Shown here: positions 29,689 through 39,718 of the stretch, piece after piece
How the letters are laid out: the number at the start of each line of letters is the position of its first letter
Numbering within the stretch: position 1 is the first letter of the stretch
Origin: Planococcus halotolerans
GTDB lineage: Bacteria; Bacillota; Bacilli; Bacillales_A; Planococcaceae
Assembly (NCBI RefSeq): GCF_003289955.1
Contig: NZ_QLZR01000002.1
Coordinates: 434,001-498,000 of the forward strand
Direction of reading: 5' to 3'
Length of the DNA: 64,000 nt
Program-made: the position numbers and the translations under genes
The notes under the pieces: generated by a model
Database searches by the model: none
Seen by the model: only the letters and a program-made list of their open reading frames with translations
Told to the model about the DNA's origin: nothing

Positions 29689-30414
29689 TCATGATTCCGA
29701 TAACAGGGCAGGCATCGTTATTTCCAACCCCTCAGCCACGGTAACGACAACATTGTCATTGACCAGCTGATCGAGAACTCCGCCAGGCAGCTCAAGAGAA
29801 GCAGCGAGGACATCGGGTTTGCCAATTGCTTCAATCGTGAAAGGTGCTGGATGTTGAATGCCATCCACTTCTATGACCGGACCGGTGCAAATAATGGTCG
29901 AATTCGAATGGATCCTTTGCCCGTTTATTGCGACCGCTTCCGCACCGGAAATGTACATTTCATGAATCACTTGGAATACGTGGCTTTCGTGGACAATATA
30001 CTCATTCGGATTAACCGCTTGCGAGCCATATTCCCCGTCTTCAAGTACAACTTTCAGCCCTTCGCCTTCGACAGGCATCAAACCGACATAGCGTCGAAGC
30101 TTTTCTGCCTCTGCGGCAATTTCACTGTAATCTTCCTGGCCAGCAGAAAATGCGCTTTCAAATTCCTGGAGCGCTTCTTGCTTGGCAAGCATTTCTTCAC
30201 GCAAGGTTTTATTGCGCTCCTGCTGTTCGATCAGTTCTTCCCGAAAACTTTCTTCTTTTTCGAATTGCGAATTCGCTATGAAATTATCACTGCCGTCATC
30301 TGACTGCGAAAGGCTGTAGGAATAAGCGAGAATAAAACCCAGAACCAGAAATACGATGGAGAAGACAATCGACTTGCTGACCTTCCCCCGTTTACGGTTG
30401 TTCGGTTTCTTCAT
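29689..30414 (-). CDS. ylxW: DUF881 membrane protein YlxW
   Basis: 241 residues from ATG 30414, which lies within the 3' end of divIB and has AAGGAGG upstream. Same plan as YlxX: very basic N-terminus, membrane segment (about 15-33), coiled coil, DUF881 domain with VEGEGLKVVLEDG and EAVAINGQRI. Synteny divIB-ylxW-ylxX-sbp-ftsA is that of B. subtilis. Confidence 0.88.
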   Translation of the reverse strand: MKKPNNRKRGKVSKSIVFSIVFLVLGFILAYSYSLSQSDDGSDNFIANSQFEKEESFREELIEQQERNKTLREEMLAKQEALQEFESAFSAGQEDYSEIAAEAEKLRRYVGLMPVEGEGLKVVLEDGEYGSQAVNPNEYIVHESHVFQVIHEMYISGAEAVAINGQRIHSNSTIICTGPVIEVDGIQHPAPFTIEAIGKPDVLAASLELPGGVLDQLVNDNVVVTVAEGLEITMPALLSES

Positions 30415-31177
30415 CTTCCCCAACCTCCTTCGGCGGACCGTAGAGGTCATCAAAGGAACGGAAAGTAATGCCTACTTCCATATCGAAGACGCCTTTTTGG
30501 CCATCTTCCAATTGTGCTATCAAAGATGGATAGTAATCCAGTTTTTCTGCCAAAGTATTCAACTTCGCCCGAATTTCATTGCCATCTGTCATATATAAAG
30601 TAACATTGGCGGACGCCGTTTCGCCTTCAGTCAAAATGAGCTGTGAAAGCATGTTTGAAACTTCCGGATCGAGCTGCTCCAATTGCGCAGACAGTTCCCC
30701 CCGTGTTTCAGGATTTTCGAAATTGGTGAAAACCGGGCCATCTACTTTATCGACCGGCAGTTCCACTGCGTAGCCGTTCGACAACAACTTCTGGTAACCT
30801 GTTTCTTTTTCCAGATAACCGATTGCCGGGTATTCATCTACTGTAATTTCCACACCTGTCAGCCAATTTTTATCTGCAGACGCTTCATGTACCCAGTCAA
30901 GCTTCGCGACGGCTTCCTCTACTTCCTCAGTATTGAAAGACCACATTGAATCGCCAATAGCCAACTGGCTCGCTTTGACATACTCAGCTTCTGCATATAA
31001 ATTTTCCCCATCGACTGTAATGGATTGGATTTTACTGTACTTTGTCTGGCTATAGATAAGGACAGCCAATATAATCAGAAAAATGAACAGCAATGCGAGG
31101 AATTTGCGATTGGTTCTTTTTCGCCGACGCTCACGAAGCGTGGGGATGCGTTCTTCTATATCAATCACTTTCTCCAT
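30392..31177 (-). CDS. divIB: Cell division protein DivIB (FtsQ)
   Basis: 261 residues: cytoplasmic basic N-terminus, membrane segment (about 26-43), POTRA domain beginning near residue 48 (IQSITVDGENLYAEAEYV) and a beta domain to about residue 240, ending in an acidic tail. It partners FtsL and DivIC at the septum. Overlaps ylxW by 23 bases. Confidence 0.93.
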   Translation of the reverse strand: MEKVIDIEERIPTLRERRRKRTNRKFLALLFIFLIILAVLIYSQTKYSKIQSITVDGENLYAEAEYVKASQLAIGDSMWSFNTEEVEEAVAKLDWVHEASADKNWLTGVEITVDEYPAIGYLEKETGYQKLLSNGYAVELPVDKVDGPVFTNFENPETRGELSAQLEQLDPEVSNMLSQLILTEGETASANVTLYMTDGNEIRAKLNTLAEKLDYYPSLIAQLEDGQKGVFDMEVGITFRSFDDLYGPPKEVGEDEETEQP

Positions 31178-31214
31178 AACTGCTGCTCCTTTCTTTATTA
31201 TCTGGATGTCTCAT

Positions 31215-31248
31215 GTCTTCCAGAGCTGAGCGGGCGTTTCCGCTTTTC
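31215..31248. repeat. Intergenic repeat family A, short copy A3
   Basis: Only the right end remains: CCAGAGCTGAGCGGGCG then TTTCCGCTTTT, ending five bases before the murD stop codon region. The GTCCAGACTCCAGCG end is missing. Confidence 0.7.
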
Positions 31249-31253
31249 TATGC

Positions 31254-32618
31254 TTATTCGTCCGCTTCTGTTACTTTTCTCACAGCTTCGATGAAAGCAT
31301 CTCCGCGAATTTCGAAGTTTTCATATTGATCCCAGCTTGCACATGCCGGAGATAAAAGAATCGTATCACCGTCTGATGAATGGCTGACGGCTTTTTCGAC
31401 AGCGCTGAGCATATCCGATACTTTTTCCACTTCCCCTACTCCACAGTCGGCTGCGAAATCCCCGAACCTGTCGGAAGTTTCACCGAATGTCACCAGGGCT
31501 TTTACCCTGTTCATATATGGTCTTAGCTCTTCAAGTGAATGGTTGCGCTCGAGTCCGCCGGCTAATAATACGATATTTCCAGGGAACGCTTCCAATGCAC
31601 TTTTCGTAGCGAGGGCGTTGGTTGCTTTTGAATCATTGTAAAATTTACGGCCTTTCCAGTTAACGACGAATTGTGAACGGTGTTTGACTCCTGTAAAGGA
31701 CGAAAGTACACGGATAATAGTTTCTTCCGTTCCTCCCCAAAGAAGTGCCGCTGCCGCTGCAGCCAAAATATTTTCAAGGTTATGCTGGCCGCCCAGCATA
31801 ATTTTGGAACGGTCAATCAATTTTTCTCCTTGCCAGTAGATGTACTCATCATCTGCGCTGATGCTGTCTTCAGTCTTGCCCTTTAAGGTAAAAGGTATAA
31901 GCTGGGCTTTGCATTTTTGTGCATAAGCTGCAAGGTGCGGCTGATCGGCATTATAGATGAAATAATCTTCAACTGTCTGGTTTTGGGTCAATTTCATCTT
32001 GGATGCTTCGTAATCCTCTATAGTGCCGTGGTAATCAAGATGGGCTTCATAAAGGTTCGTTATGATAGCGATGCGCGGCCGGAATGTTTCCGTGCCTTTT
32101 AACTGAAACGACGATAATTCAGTAACGATGACATTATCGGACTCGGCATGTTCTGCGACCCCGCTTGCCACTGTTCCGATATTCCCGGCAATCAGCGGTT
32201 TTTTCTCATCCTGATTCAGCATATGGAACAATAAGGTTGTCGTTGTCGTTTTGCCGTTCGACCCGGTGATTCCGATAAACGGAGCTTCACTGATTTTATA
32301 GGCCAACTCTATTTCCGTCCAAACCGGGATGCCTTTTTCCTGTGCTGCTTGAATCATAGGATTCGAATAAGGAATGCCCGGGTTTTTTACAAGAAGCTCA
32401 AATCCTTCTTCAAGCAAATCCTCAGGATGTCGGCCGCAAATGACCGTTACACCCAGATTCAATAATTCCTGCGCTTCGGGATTCTCTTCAAACGGCTTGG
32501 CGTCATTTACTGTTACAAAGGCACCGAGTTTATGTAAAAGCCGGGCAGCTGTAAAACCGCTTTTTGCCAATCCAAGAACCAATACTTTTTTTTGATGCAC
32601 CTGTGCTAAATCTCTCAT
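31254..32618 (-). CDS. murD: UDP-N-acetylmuramoylalanine-D-glutamate ligase
   Basis: 454 residues. Adds D-glutamate to UDP-MurNAc-L-Ala. ATP loop GITGSNGKTTTTTL near residue 114, NLYEAHLDYHGT and KYNDSKATNALAT-like (FYNDSKATN) segments are diagnostic for Mur ligases. ATG 32618 directly follows the mraY stop. Confidence 0.96.
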   Translation of the reverse strand: MRDLAQVHQKKVLVLGLAKSGFTAARLLHKLGAFVTVNDAKPFEENPEAQELLNLGVTVICGRHPEDLLEEGFELLVKNPGIPYSNPMIQAAQEKGIPVWTEIELAYKISEAPFIGITGSNGKTTTTTLLFHMLNQDEKKPLIAGNIGTVASGVAEHAESDNVIVTELSSFQLKGTETFRPRIAIITNLYEAHLDYHGTIEDYEASKMKLTQNQTVEDYFIYNADQPHLAAYAQKCKAQLIPFTLKGKTEDSISADDEYIYWQGEKLIDRSKIMLGGQHNLENILAAAAAALLWGGTEETIIRVLSSFTGVKHRSQFVVNWKGRKFYNDSKATNALATKSALEAFPGNIVLLAGGLERNHSLEELRPYMNRVKALVTFGETSDRFGDFAADCGVGEVEKVSDMLSAVEKAVSHSSDGDTILLSPACASWDQYENFEIRGDAFIEAVRKVTEADE

Positions 32619-33587
32619 TTACATTACCTCCAAAACAACTGCAATTACAGCGGCAATCAATCCCACCAGCCAAAATACCGATACGACTTTCCATTCAGAC
32701 CATCCGCTCAATTCGAAATGGTGATGGATCGGACTCATTTTGAATATCCGTTTTTTTCTTAATTTGAAGCTGCCGACCTGCAGTATGACTGAAGCCGTTT
32801 CAATTACAAATACCAACCCGATCAGCAAAAGCAGCAATTCCTGTTTCAAAAGAATTGATACCATTGCCAGTGCGCCGCCCAGTGCAAGGGATCCTGTATC
32901 ACCCATAAAGACTTTAGCCGGGTATTTATTGAAAATAAGGAAACCGATCAATGCGCCTGCAACGATAAAAGTGAACAATGCTATTGCGCCTTCGTCCTGT
33001 CTGATAGCCAAAACCCCAAAAGCAGCAAAAGCGATTGAAGCTGTACCTGCCACCAAACCGTCAAGGCCATCTGTCAAATTGACTGCATTCGAGAAACCGA
33101 CGAGCCAAAAAACGATAAACAGTACATAAAGCCCCGATAACTCAATTGAAATAGATGTGAATGGGATTACCAATCCTGTGTCAAACTCAACCATACCCAA
33201 TAGCAGGAATGATACGACAGCTATAAGGATCTGAGCGATGAGCTTTTGCAGTGAAGTAAGACCCAGATTCCGTTTAAGCACAACTTTGATAAAGTCATCC
33301 AGGAATCCGATCAATCCATATCCGAACAATACCAGCAGCAGAATCATCAACTCCACCGTCAGTAAATCCGTAAAGAAGGCTGTGCCAAACGCCGTCAGAA
33401 TGATGGCAATGAGGAAAACCAGCCCCCCCATTGTCGGTGTGCCCGTTTTCTTCATATGTGATTCCGGGCCTTCTTCGCGGATGCTTTGCCCGAATTTCAT
33501 CCGTTGAAGCAACGGAATGAAAACCGGCATCAATCCAGCAGTAAGCAATAAAGCAATTCCAAATCCGAGTAATAAATAAACGTCCAT
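32619..33587 (-). CDS. mraY: Phospho-N-acetylmuramoyl-pentapeptide-transferase
   Basis: 322 residues, about ten membrane segments. Makes lipid I by transferring phospho-MurNAc-pentapeptide to undecaprenyl phosphate. FGYGLIGFLDDFIKV near residue 87, NAVNLTDGLDGL near 166, GDTGSLALGG near 226 and HHHFELSGW near 288 carry the catalytic Asp/His residues. Confidence 0.96.
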   Translation of the reverse strand: MDVYLLLGFGIALLLTAGLMPVFIPLLQRMKFGQSIREEGPESHMKKTGTPTMGGLVFLIAIILTAFGTAFFTDLLTVELMILLLVLFGYGLIGFLDDFIKVVLKRNLGLTSLQKLIAQILIAVVSFLLLGMVEFDTGLVIPFTSISIELSGLYVLFIVFWLVGFSNAVNLTDGLDGLVAGTASIAFAAFGVLAIRQDEGAIALFTFIVAGALIGFLIFNKYPAKVFMGDTGSLALGGALAMVSILLKQELLLLLIGLVFVIETASVILQVGSFKLRKKRIFKMSPIHHHFELSGWSEWKVVSVFWLVGLIAAVIAVVLEVM

Positions 33588-33611
33588 TAGTTTTCTCCTT
33601 TAAACATCTTC

Positions 33612-35849
33612 CTATTCAGATGTATCTTCTGTAATTATTTCTTCGGCATCTTCTGCCGGTATGCCTTCCGGTCCGTCTGTCATTTGAACTTTATAGGAAT
33701 CTTCAGGTGTCTGAAGACGTACGACAACGGGTTCCCCTGCAGTAAGTGTTGCTCCTGCTGAAAGGCTTTGGTTCACCGCGTAACCCTGCCCCACAATTTC
33801 CAATGATAATCCGCTGAGAGCTTGGAAAGCAAGCAATTCCCGTTTGGACCAGCCTTTGAAATCCGGTAATACGGGATCTCCTGCTGTTTGCAGAATCACC
33901 GTTCCACCAGCCAGCAGCATCTCCCCTTTTTCCGGGTATTGCCCACTGATTTCTCCAGCACTGCCGGTTGTGATAATTTTAATATCTTTGGAACCTAATT
34001 CCGCGGCAACTTCATCAGATGTCTTGCCGGAATAATCACCGATTTCCACGACTGGCGTTTCTTCGATATCTTCCGGTTCAATATTTAAATACTTCAAACC
34101 GTTTTCCATAACAGATGTGAATATTTCTGCGACAGGTTGTGAGCCATGTTCAGTCACGTCCATATTTGGCTGCTGAACACCGACATACATAACCAGTTCA
34201 GGATCTTCAGCTGGCGCCATGCCCACAAATGAGAAAAGGTAATTGTCTTTTCCGGTCATATAGCGGCCATCATCACCAGGGATTTGGGCGGTGCCTGTTT
34301 TGCCTGCGACGGTGTAATCCTGTAAAGCGAACCGTTTACCGGAACCATCTTCAGCGGTTACCGTAGAAGCCATAACATCACGGACAATTTTCGCTGTTTC
34401 AGCTGAAATCGGCTGGCCTGCCTGCTCGGGTTCACCTTTGAGAGTGACTTCACCCGTATCCGGATTTTTTATTTCGTCTATTATATAAGGTTTCATCATG
34501 ACACCGTCATTGGCAAAAGCCGTCGTCGCCTGAATCATTTGGATTGGCGTAACGGTGGATCCCTGGCCGAAAGTCAATGTTAGTTTATTGATCTCCCGTT
34601 CATCAAGGATTTTCCCAGGTGCTTCGCCAGGAAGATCGATGCCTGTTTTTTTGCCGAAACCGAATGCGTCGACATAATTCATAAAAGTATCCGGTCCGAT
34701 GCGTTCAAGCAGATAAGCCATGGAAACGTTGGACGAACGCTGGAAACCTTCCAAATAACTGATGGTTCCCCAACCTTTTCTTCCATTATGGTCACCAATG
34801 GTTGTGTTGCCGAATTGATAGGAACCAGATTGATAAGTAGCGTTCGGATTCCATTTACCCTCTTCGACCGCTGCTGCCAATGTGAACATTTTCATCGGTG
34901 AACCAGGTTCAATAGTCAATTGGATACTCTCGTTGAGCCAGTTCTCTGACAGGCCTTCACGTGTATTCGGATTGAATGAAGGCCGTTGGGACATCGCCAG
35001 GATTTCACCCGTTTTCGGATTGGCGATCAAAGCGATCATCCGTTTAGGGTCATATTCTTCCTGCACCGATGACATTGCATCTTCCAAAAAATTCTCCAAT
35101 GTCTTATCCAAAGTCAGTTTAATATCGGAACCGTCCACTGCCGGCGTAACTGCTGATTCACTATTCGGAAGCAAAAAGCCCCATTTATCAGTGTCGAATT
35201 CCACCTTGCCGTTTTCGCCGGTCAGTATATCATCATAAATCAATTCGAGGCCCATTTTCCCTTTTGTTACCATGTCGCCATTTTCCAGCTCTTCTTTCAT
35301 AGCAAAGCCGATTAAGTGGGAAGCGAATATTCCGTTGGGATATAAACGCTTCAGGTTTTGGATAAACAGGATGCCCGGCAATCCCTCTTCTTTCATTTCG
35401 AGCATTTGGGTATGGCTTATTTCACGGCCTGCGGACCCGAATTCAACCTGGTACCGGCCCGCTTCCTGGCCTTGCATCAATGTTTCATAAATTTTTTCTC
35501 TGGGTGTTTCAATATATTCCGAGAGGATATCGGCTGTTTTTCCGATATCCGTCACATGGCGTGGATCGCTGGCTTTTTGGGTAGCCGTCTCGTCCAATAC
35601 AGCAACAAGTTTATAAGACAGCGTATCTTCTGCAATAATTTCCCCGCTGCGGTCGAGTATTTTCCCCCGTTCCGCAGTGAGCACTTCTTCCTGGCTATAT
35701 TTGGCTGCCGCTTTAGCAGCCAACTCCTGACCTTCGACCTGACCAGTCGCCTGAATAGTGACAATTCTTGCCAATAAAAGGAAAAAGAGCCCTGCGAAAA
35801 CTAAAAACAGCAGAAAGGCTCCCCATTGAAATCGAAACTTCTTCTTCAT
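33612..35849 (-). CDS. pbpB: Class B penicillin-binding protein with PASTA domains (PBP2b/PBP1 type)
   Basis: 745 residues. Membrane anchor at 10-30, dimerisation domain, transpeptidase with SPMK (S317-K320), SSN (372-374) and KTG (517-519), and two C-terminal PASTA domains from about residue 595. Essential septal transpeptidase. In B. subtilis a second such gene, spoVD, follows; here it is missing, consistent with no sporulation. ATG overlaps the ftsL stop. Confidence 0.94.
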   Translation of the reverse strand: MKKKFRFQWGAFLLFLVFAGLFFLLLARIVTIQATGQVEGQELAAKAAAKYSQEEVLTAERGKILDRSGEIIAEDTLSYKLVAVLDETATQKASDPRHVTDIGKTADILSEYIETPREKIYETLMQGQEAGRYQVEFGSAGREISHTQMLEMKEEGLPGILFIQNLKRLYPNGIFASHLIGFAMKEELENGDMVTKGKMGLELIYDDILTGENGKVEFDTDKWGFLLPNSESAVTPAVDGSDIKLTLDKTLENFLEDAMSSVQEEYDPKRMIALIANPKTGEILAMSQRPSFNPNTREGLSENWLNESIQLTIEPGSPMKMFTLAAAVEEGKWNPNATYQSGSYQFGNTTIGDHNGRKGWGTISYLEGFQRSSNVSMAYLLERIGPDTFMNYVDAFGFGKKTGIDLPGEAPGKILDEREINKLTLTFGQGSTVTPIQMIQATTAFANDGVMMKPYIIDEIKNPDTGEVTLKGEPEQAGQPISAETAKIVRDVMASTVTAEDGSGKRFALQDYTVAGKTGTAQIPGDDGRYMTGKDNYLFSFVGMAPAEDPELVMYVGVQQPNMDVTEHGSQPVAEIFTSVMENGLKYLNIEPEDIEETPVVEIGDYSGKTSDEVAAELGSKDIKIITTGSAGEISGQYPEKGEMLLAGGTVILQTAGDPVLPDFKGWSKRELLAFQALSGLSLEIVGQGYAVNQSLSAGATLTAGEPVVVRLQTPEDSYKVQMTDGPEGIPAEDAEEIITEDTSE

Positions 35850-36205
35850 TGTCCAGGCACTACCTTTACATTTCGCTCATCCAATTTTAGCCCAAGCTCT
35901 TTCGCTTTTGCCCAAACGCGCTCATATGTAGAAAGTTCACTTACTTGCACTGTCAAATCCGTATTTTGTTTCTGGATTTCACTAATATCATTTTCAATTG
36001 TTTGAATTTCATGGGTGGTCGCCTGAATCGTGGCTTGATTTTGAAGAACCAGCAATGCGCACAAAACGAATACAGCCAGGAAAGATAGATATAATACTTT
36101 TTCGCCTTTTGTGATCAGGCCTTTTTTTCTGACCGGCTGTTGGTTCGGAATGTGAGGAACGGCCGGCTGTTGGATATAGGTTTCTTTTCTTGCATTCAAC
36201 GCCAT
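35846..36205 (-). CDS. ftsL: Cell division protein FtsL
   Basis: 119 residues: basic cytoplasmic N-terminus, one membrane segment (about 38-56, LYLSFLAVFVLCALLVLQ) and a leucine-zipper-like coiled coil. Forms a complex with DivIB and DivIC. Identified mainly by topology and position between rsmH and the PBP gene. Confidence 0.9.
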   Translation of the reverse strand: MALNARKETYIQQPAVPHIPNQQPVRKKGLITKGEKVLYLSFLAVFVLCALLVLQNQATIQATTHEIQTIENDISEIQKQNTDLTVQVSELSTYERVWAKAKELGLKLDERNVKVVPGQ

Positions 36206-36217
36206 AAAAACACGTCC

Positions 36218-37156
36218 TTAATCTCTGATTTTTTCTGCGATTCTTAGCTTCGCTGACCGTGACCGGTTGTTATGTTCCAATTCCTCTTCTGAAGCGAGGA
36301 TCGGTTTTCGAGTGATCAGCTTCAGTACAGGCTCCTGGCCTGATGGTATAACAGGGAAGTTCGGCGGCAATTCAGGAAGCGATGATGCTTCCTTGAAAAT
36401 CGTCTTACATAATCGATCCTCCAGTGAATGGAAGGTAATGACGCTTATACGCCCTTTTGGCGCCAATAAAGTGATGGCATCCTGCAAGGAAGTTTCAGCA
36501 GCTCCAAGTTCGTCATTGACCGCAATACGGATTGCCTGGAATATACGTTTGGCCGGATGGCCGCCTGTTCTTCGGGCAAACGCCGGAATACCGTCTTTTA
36601 TGCATTCCACTAGCTGGCCGGTAGTCTCGATTGGCGCCTTGTTTCTGGCAGCTTCGATTTTACGCGCAATTTGTTTGGAGAATTTCTCTTCTCCGTACCG
36701 GTAGAATATGCGGACCAAATCTTCAAAAGACCAGTCATTTACTACTTCGTAGGCACTTAGTGAAGCGCTTTGATCCATCCGCATGTCGAGCGGAGCGTCA
36801 TTATGATAGCTGAATCCGCGTTCGGGCGTATCCAGTTGCGGAGATGAAACGCCGAGGTCGTAAAGGATGCCGTCGACTTTTTCGATTCCCCGCTCTTCAA
36901 GTTCAATTTTGATATCCTTGAAGTTTGCGTGTATAAAAGTGATTCTATGTACATAATCTTTCAGCTTTTCCTTAGCGTGCTCAAGTGCTGTTTCATCCTG
37001 ATCGAAACAGAAGAGATGGCCTTCATCGGAAAGCTGTTGGACCAAATACTCGCTGTGTCCTGCACCTCCAAGAGTGCAATCCACATATATGCCGTCAGGA
37101 CGAATGTTCAGTCCATCGACAGTCTCATGGAGTAAAACCGTGGTGTGGTTGAACAA
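36218..37156 (-). CDS. rsmH: 16S rRNA (cytosine1402-N4)-methyltransferase
   Basis: 312 residues, formerly MraW. SAM motif [12 protein letters not shown] near residue 24, [14 protein letters not shown] near 102 and RGFSY...DMRMD, all typical. The start is a TTG at 37156-37154 after GGAGGGAATGGA; no in-frame ATG fits. Second gene of the division and wall cluster. Confidence 0.95.
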   Translation of the reverse strand: MFNHTTVLLHETVDGLNIRPDGIYVDCTLGGAGHSEYLVQQLSDEGHLFCFDQDETALEHAKEKLKDYVHRITFIHANFKDIKIELEERGIEKVDGILYDLGVSSPQLDTPERGFSYHNDAPLDMRMDQSASLSAYEVVNDWSFEDLVRIFYRYGEEKFSKQIARKIEAARNKAPIETTGQLVECIKDGIPAFARRTGGHPAKRIFQAIRIAVNDELGAAETSLQDAITLLAPKGRISVITFHSLEDRLCKTIFKEASSLPELPPNFPVIPSGQEPVLKLITRKPILASEEELEHNNRSRSAKLRIAEKIRD

Positions 37157-37177
37157 TCCATTCCCTCCGTTTCTAAT

Positions 37178-37609
37178 TTAAAAGTCGAAATCCACCAGGT
37201 TTTCTGCGATGTCGTTAAATGAGTCTTCAGATTCTGCAAAGTATTCTTCCCAAGAGTCTTTTGCCCAAATTTCGAATCGATTGGAGACACCCAGAATGAT
37301 GCATTCCTTTTCCAATTTTGCGTATGATACCAAAGTTGAGGGGATATTGACGCGCCCTTGTTTATCGAGTTCCACTTCTGTGGCCCCCGAGAAAAAGAAC
37401 CGGGTGAATGCCCGTGCGTCTTTTTTCGTGACAGGAAGTTCTTTCAATTTCTCTTCAATCTTCTGCCACTCATCCATTGTGTAACCAAATAAGCATTGGT
37501 CCAGGCCCCTGGTGATGACAAAATTCTCACCAAGCAGTTCACGAAATTTAGCAGGCACGATTAAACGTCCCTTTGAATCAACGCTATGTTGATATTCGCC
37601 CATGAACAT
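37178..37609 (-). CDS. mraZ: Transcriptional regulator MraZ
   Basis: 143 residues from ATG 37609 ([16 protein letters not shown]), the same length as in B. subtilis. Two AbrB-like half-domains with the repeated DxxGR motif ([14 protein letters not shown] near 11-24 and [12 protein letters not shown] near 85-96). It represses the cluster by binding repeats in its own promoter region, which are present upstream. First gene of the cluster. Confidence 0.96.
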   Translation of the reverse strand: MFMGEYQHSVDSKGRLIVPAKFRELLGENFVITRGLDQCLFGYTMDEWQKIEEKLKELPVTKKDARAFTRFFFSGATEVELDKQGRVNIPSTLVSYAKLEKECIILGVSNRFEIWAKDSWEEYFAESEDSFNDIAENLVDFDF

Positions 37610-37638
37610 ACCCTTCACCCCACTTATTGTAATTAATG

Positions 37639-37667
37639 TACCACAATCCCCCACTTCCCACCACTTG
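37639..37667 (-). promoter_or_regulatory. MraZ operator: three GTGG boxes at 10-bp spacing
   Basis: GTGG boxes lie at 37664-37661, 37654-37651 and 37644-37641 (AAGTGGTGGGAAGTGGGGGA then TTGTGG on the minus strand), exactly one helical turn apart, as in MraZ binding sites of other Firmicutes. TACAAT at 37631-37626 is a possible -10 box. Confidence 0.75.
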
Positions 37668-37725
37668 TTTTTGAAATATTTCATGAATGTTACAAATTAA
37701 AATCTCAAATATGCTTCTTGAGACG

Positions 37726-37752
37726 AAAAAAAGCCTGCCGCAGCAGACTTTT
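37726..37752 (-). terminator. Terminator of bshC
   Basis: GTCTGC tgcg GCAGGC stem followed by TTTTTTT on the minus strand, after the bshC stop and before the mraZ promoter region. Confidence 0.88.
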
Positions 37753-37757
37753 TCGCT

Positions 37758-39377
37758 TTAAAAGTATATAATCTTGTGATTTTTGTCATATTTGAAATTC
37801 TGGCTTAAAAGTTGGCCAACAAGGTCCAAACCATACTCGTTCAAATAAGGGAATGGATTATAAATTCTTTCCTGCAACGAGCCGTTCGGCAGCAGTTCGT
37901 TTTCAATCAGATCAAAATGTCCGAACTGAACACTATTTTGCAAAATCACTTCATCCTCCAGTTTAGTCTTGAGGAAATCGAGTTGCTTCAAATGAAACTG
38001 CAGATTTTTTTCAACGAGTGGGGCCAATCCATTGCTGACATCTGCAATTTTCTTCTTAATCAAACTGTAATCATCCTGAATCTTGGCTTCCAGCTCATCT
38101 ATCAAGTTCTCAGCGTCTTTTTCCCTGACAGCATCGAGCAGATCTGCTTTTAATACCTGGCTCTTCCGTTCGATTACCACATCTTCAAAATCCAAACCGT
38201 ATTTCTCCAGGAGCATCTGCACTTTTCGGTTGACCAGTGTCATTCCCAGACGCGGCATAATGACCGGCATTTCCATTCCAAGAATTTCAAATGCTTTTTT
38301 AAACAAGCTCCAATAAGCGATTTCCCCTGGGCCCCCGACGAATGCAAGAACCGGGAAAACCATCTCCTGCATCAATGGGCGTGTCACCACATTATTGCTG
38401 AGCACTTCAGGCTCCTGTTCTGCAATTTTTAACAACTCTTCTTTACTGAAGCGGACTTTGCCATTATTGCCGGTAAAATCATCGCCTTCACGCTTCAGCA
38501 GGATGCGTTCACCTTTGACTGTGATAAAAATATGGGCGGCATCTTCTTCAGCCTCCAAGGGGGCGGTATAACCTGCAGCTACCAGCTCCTGCTCTGTGTC
38601 GTAAACTTCTTTTGCAATGGCTGGAGATAAACTGATAAGGCGTTTAAAATATTCCGATTCATATGTTCTCAATGCAGGATTGGCTGCATCGATAAGCAGA
38701 AGGCCTTCTTCATTAAAGAAGTAATTCAGCAACGAAGAAAAGAATTCAGTATACGTTTCCGTTGTTTCGAGGAAACCAAACACTAACTCCTGTAACTCTT
38801 TCGAATGCGCCGTCTCTGGCAGGCTCCTGAAATATTCTTTCAGGAAATCATTGATTTTCTCTTTATTCAATAGAGCCGTGGAAGCTGTTTTCTTGCCATA
38901 CTCCATATGGGGAAAATTCAGCTTTTCAACCCGGCCGTTAATTTCACGATATAAGTGGCTGACTTCAGCCAAATCATGGTCTTCGCCGGCAATCCAGAAA
39001 ACCGGCACCACGTTGGTGTTCAACTGTTCTTTTGCCTGCTTTGCAAGTACAATCGTGGAAATTGCTTTGTGTATCGTATACAGCGGTCCAGTCAACAAGC
39101 CCGCCTGCTGACCGGTTATAACCACAGATGCTCCTTCCTGGAATTCCTGCAGGTTCTGTTCAGCCTTTTCGGAAATTCCATAAGGTTCCATATAATTGCG
39201 GATAACAGAACTAAGCTGGCGACGATCAACATGATGCTCCCGAAGCGTCTGTTGTCTGCTTTCAAATGAAGCCAGGTCCGGTTTATAAGAAAAATAACGG
39301 CTCAGATCTTCTTCACCGTTTATGTAATCATTCATTAAGCTGCTTGAAGGTGGTACAAATTGCTCCATTAATTTCAT
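37758..39377 (-). CDS. bshC: Putative cysteine ligase BshC (bacillithiol synthesis)
   Basis: 539 residues from ATG 39377. Adds cysteine to GlcN-malate in the last step of bacillithiol synthesis. Recognised by SVVITGQQAGLLTGPLYT near residue 84, PVFWIAGEDHD near 122, and a long C-terminal coiled coil. It lies directly upstream of mraZ as yllA does in B. subtilis. An ATG 21 bases upstream lacks a suitable ribosome site. Confidence 0.94.
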   Translation of the reverse strand: MKLMEQFVPPSSSLMNDYINGEEDLSRYFSYKPDLASFESRQQTLREHHVDRRQLSSVIRNYMEPYGISEKAEQNLQEFQEGASVVITGQQAGLLTGPLYTIHKAISTIVLAKQAKEQLNTNVVPVFWIAGEDHDLAEVSHLYREINGRVEKLNFPHMEYGKKTASTALLNKEKINDFLKEYFRSLPETAHSKELQELVFGFLETTETYTEFFSSLLNYFFNEEGLLLIDAANPALRTYESEYFKRLISLSPAIAKEVYDTEQELVAAGYTAPLEAEEDAAHIFITVKGERILLKREGDDFTGNNGKVRFSKEELLKIAEQEPEVLSNNVVTRPLMQEMVFPVLAFVGGPGEIAYWSLFKKAFEILGMEMPVIMPRLGMTLVNRKVQMLLEKYGLDFEDVVIERKSQVLKADLLDAVREKDAENLIDELEAKIQDDYSLIKKKIADVSNGLAPLVEKNLQFHLKQLDFLKTKLEDEVILQNSVQFGHFDLIENELLPNGSLQERIYNPFPYLNEYGLDLVGQLLSQNFKYDKNHKIIYF

Positions 39378-39457
39378 CTTGCGAATCCCCTTTTCCATTA
39401 CATACCACCTACTATATCAGACACAGCAGTGCTTGAAAAAAAATCAGCCTGATAAAA

Positions 39458-39638
39458 AGAAAAGCGCAAGCGCCCGTTCAGCTAAGAGTTGGGCGAAGGG
39501 AGTTCGACCGACTCTTTGCGACGAAGCTAGCGCAGCGATGCAGGAGCACCATAAGTTCAAGTGAACCAGCAGTGGAAATATCAGCCGCACAGCCAAAGTG
39601 GCTTATGACCCGAAGAGCTGGGCCGCTGGAGTCTGGAC
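39458..39638. repeat. Intergenic repeat family A, copy A4
   Basis: AGAAAAGCGCAAGCGCCCG at the left to CCGCTGGAGTCTGGAC at the right. It contains an imperfect hairpin (AGAGTTGGGCGAA / TTCGACCGACTCT, 39485-39516) and the CGACGAAGCTAGCGCAGCGATGCAGGAGCA-like module (39520-39547). The 340-base gap holds nothing else. Confidence 0.85.
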
Positions 39639-39718
39639 ATAGAAACACCATCTCCTAGAAATCCACATACTATAATAGTTAAACTTTCTTATTATAATAA
39701 AAGACATCGACGCTTGCA

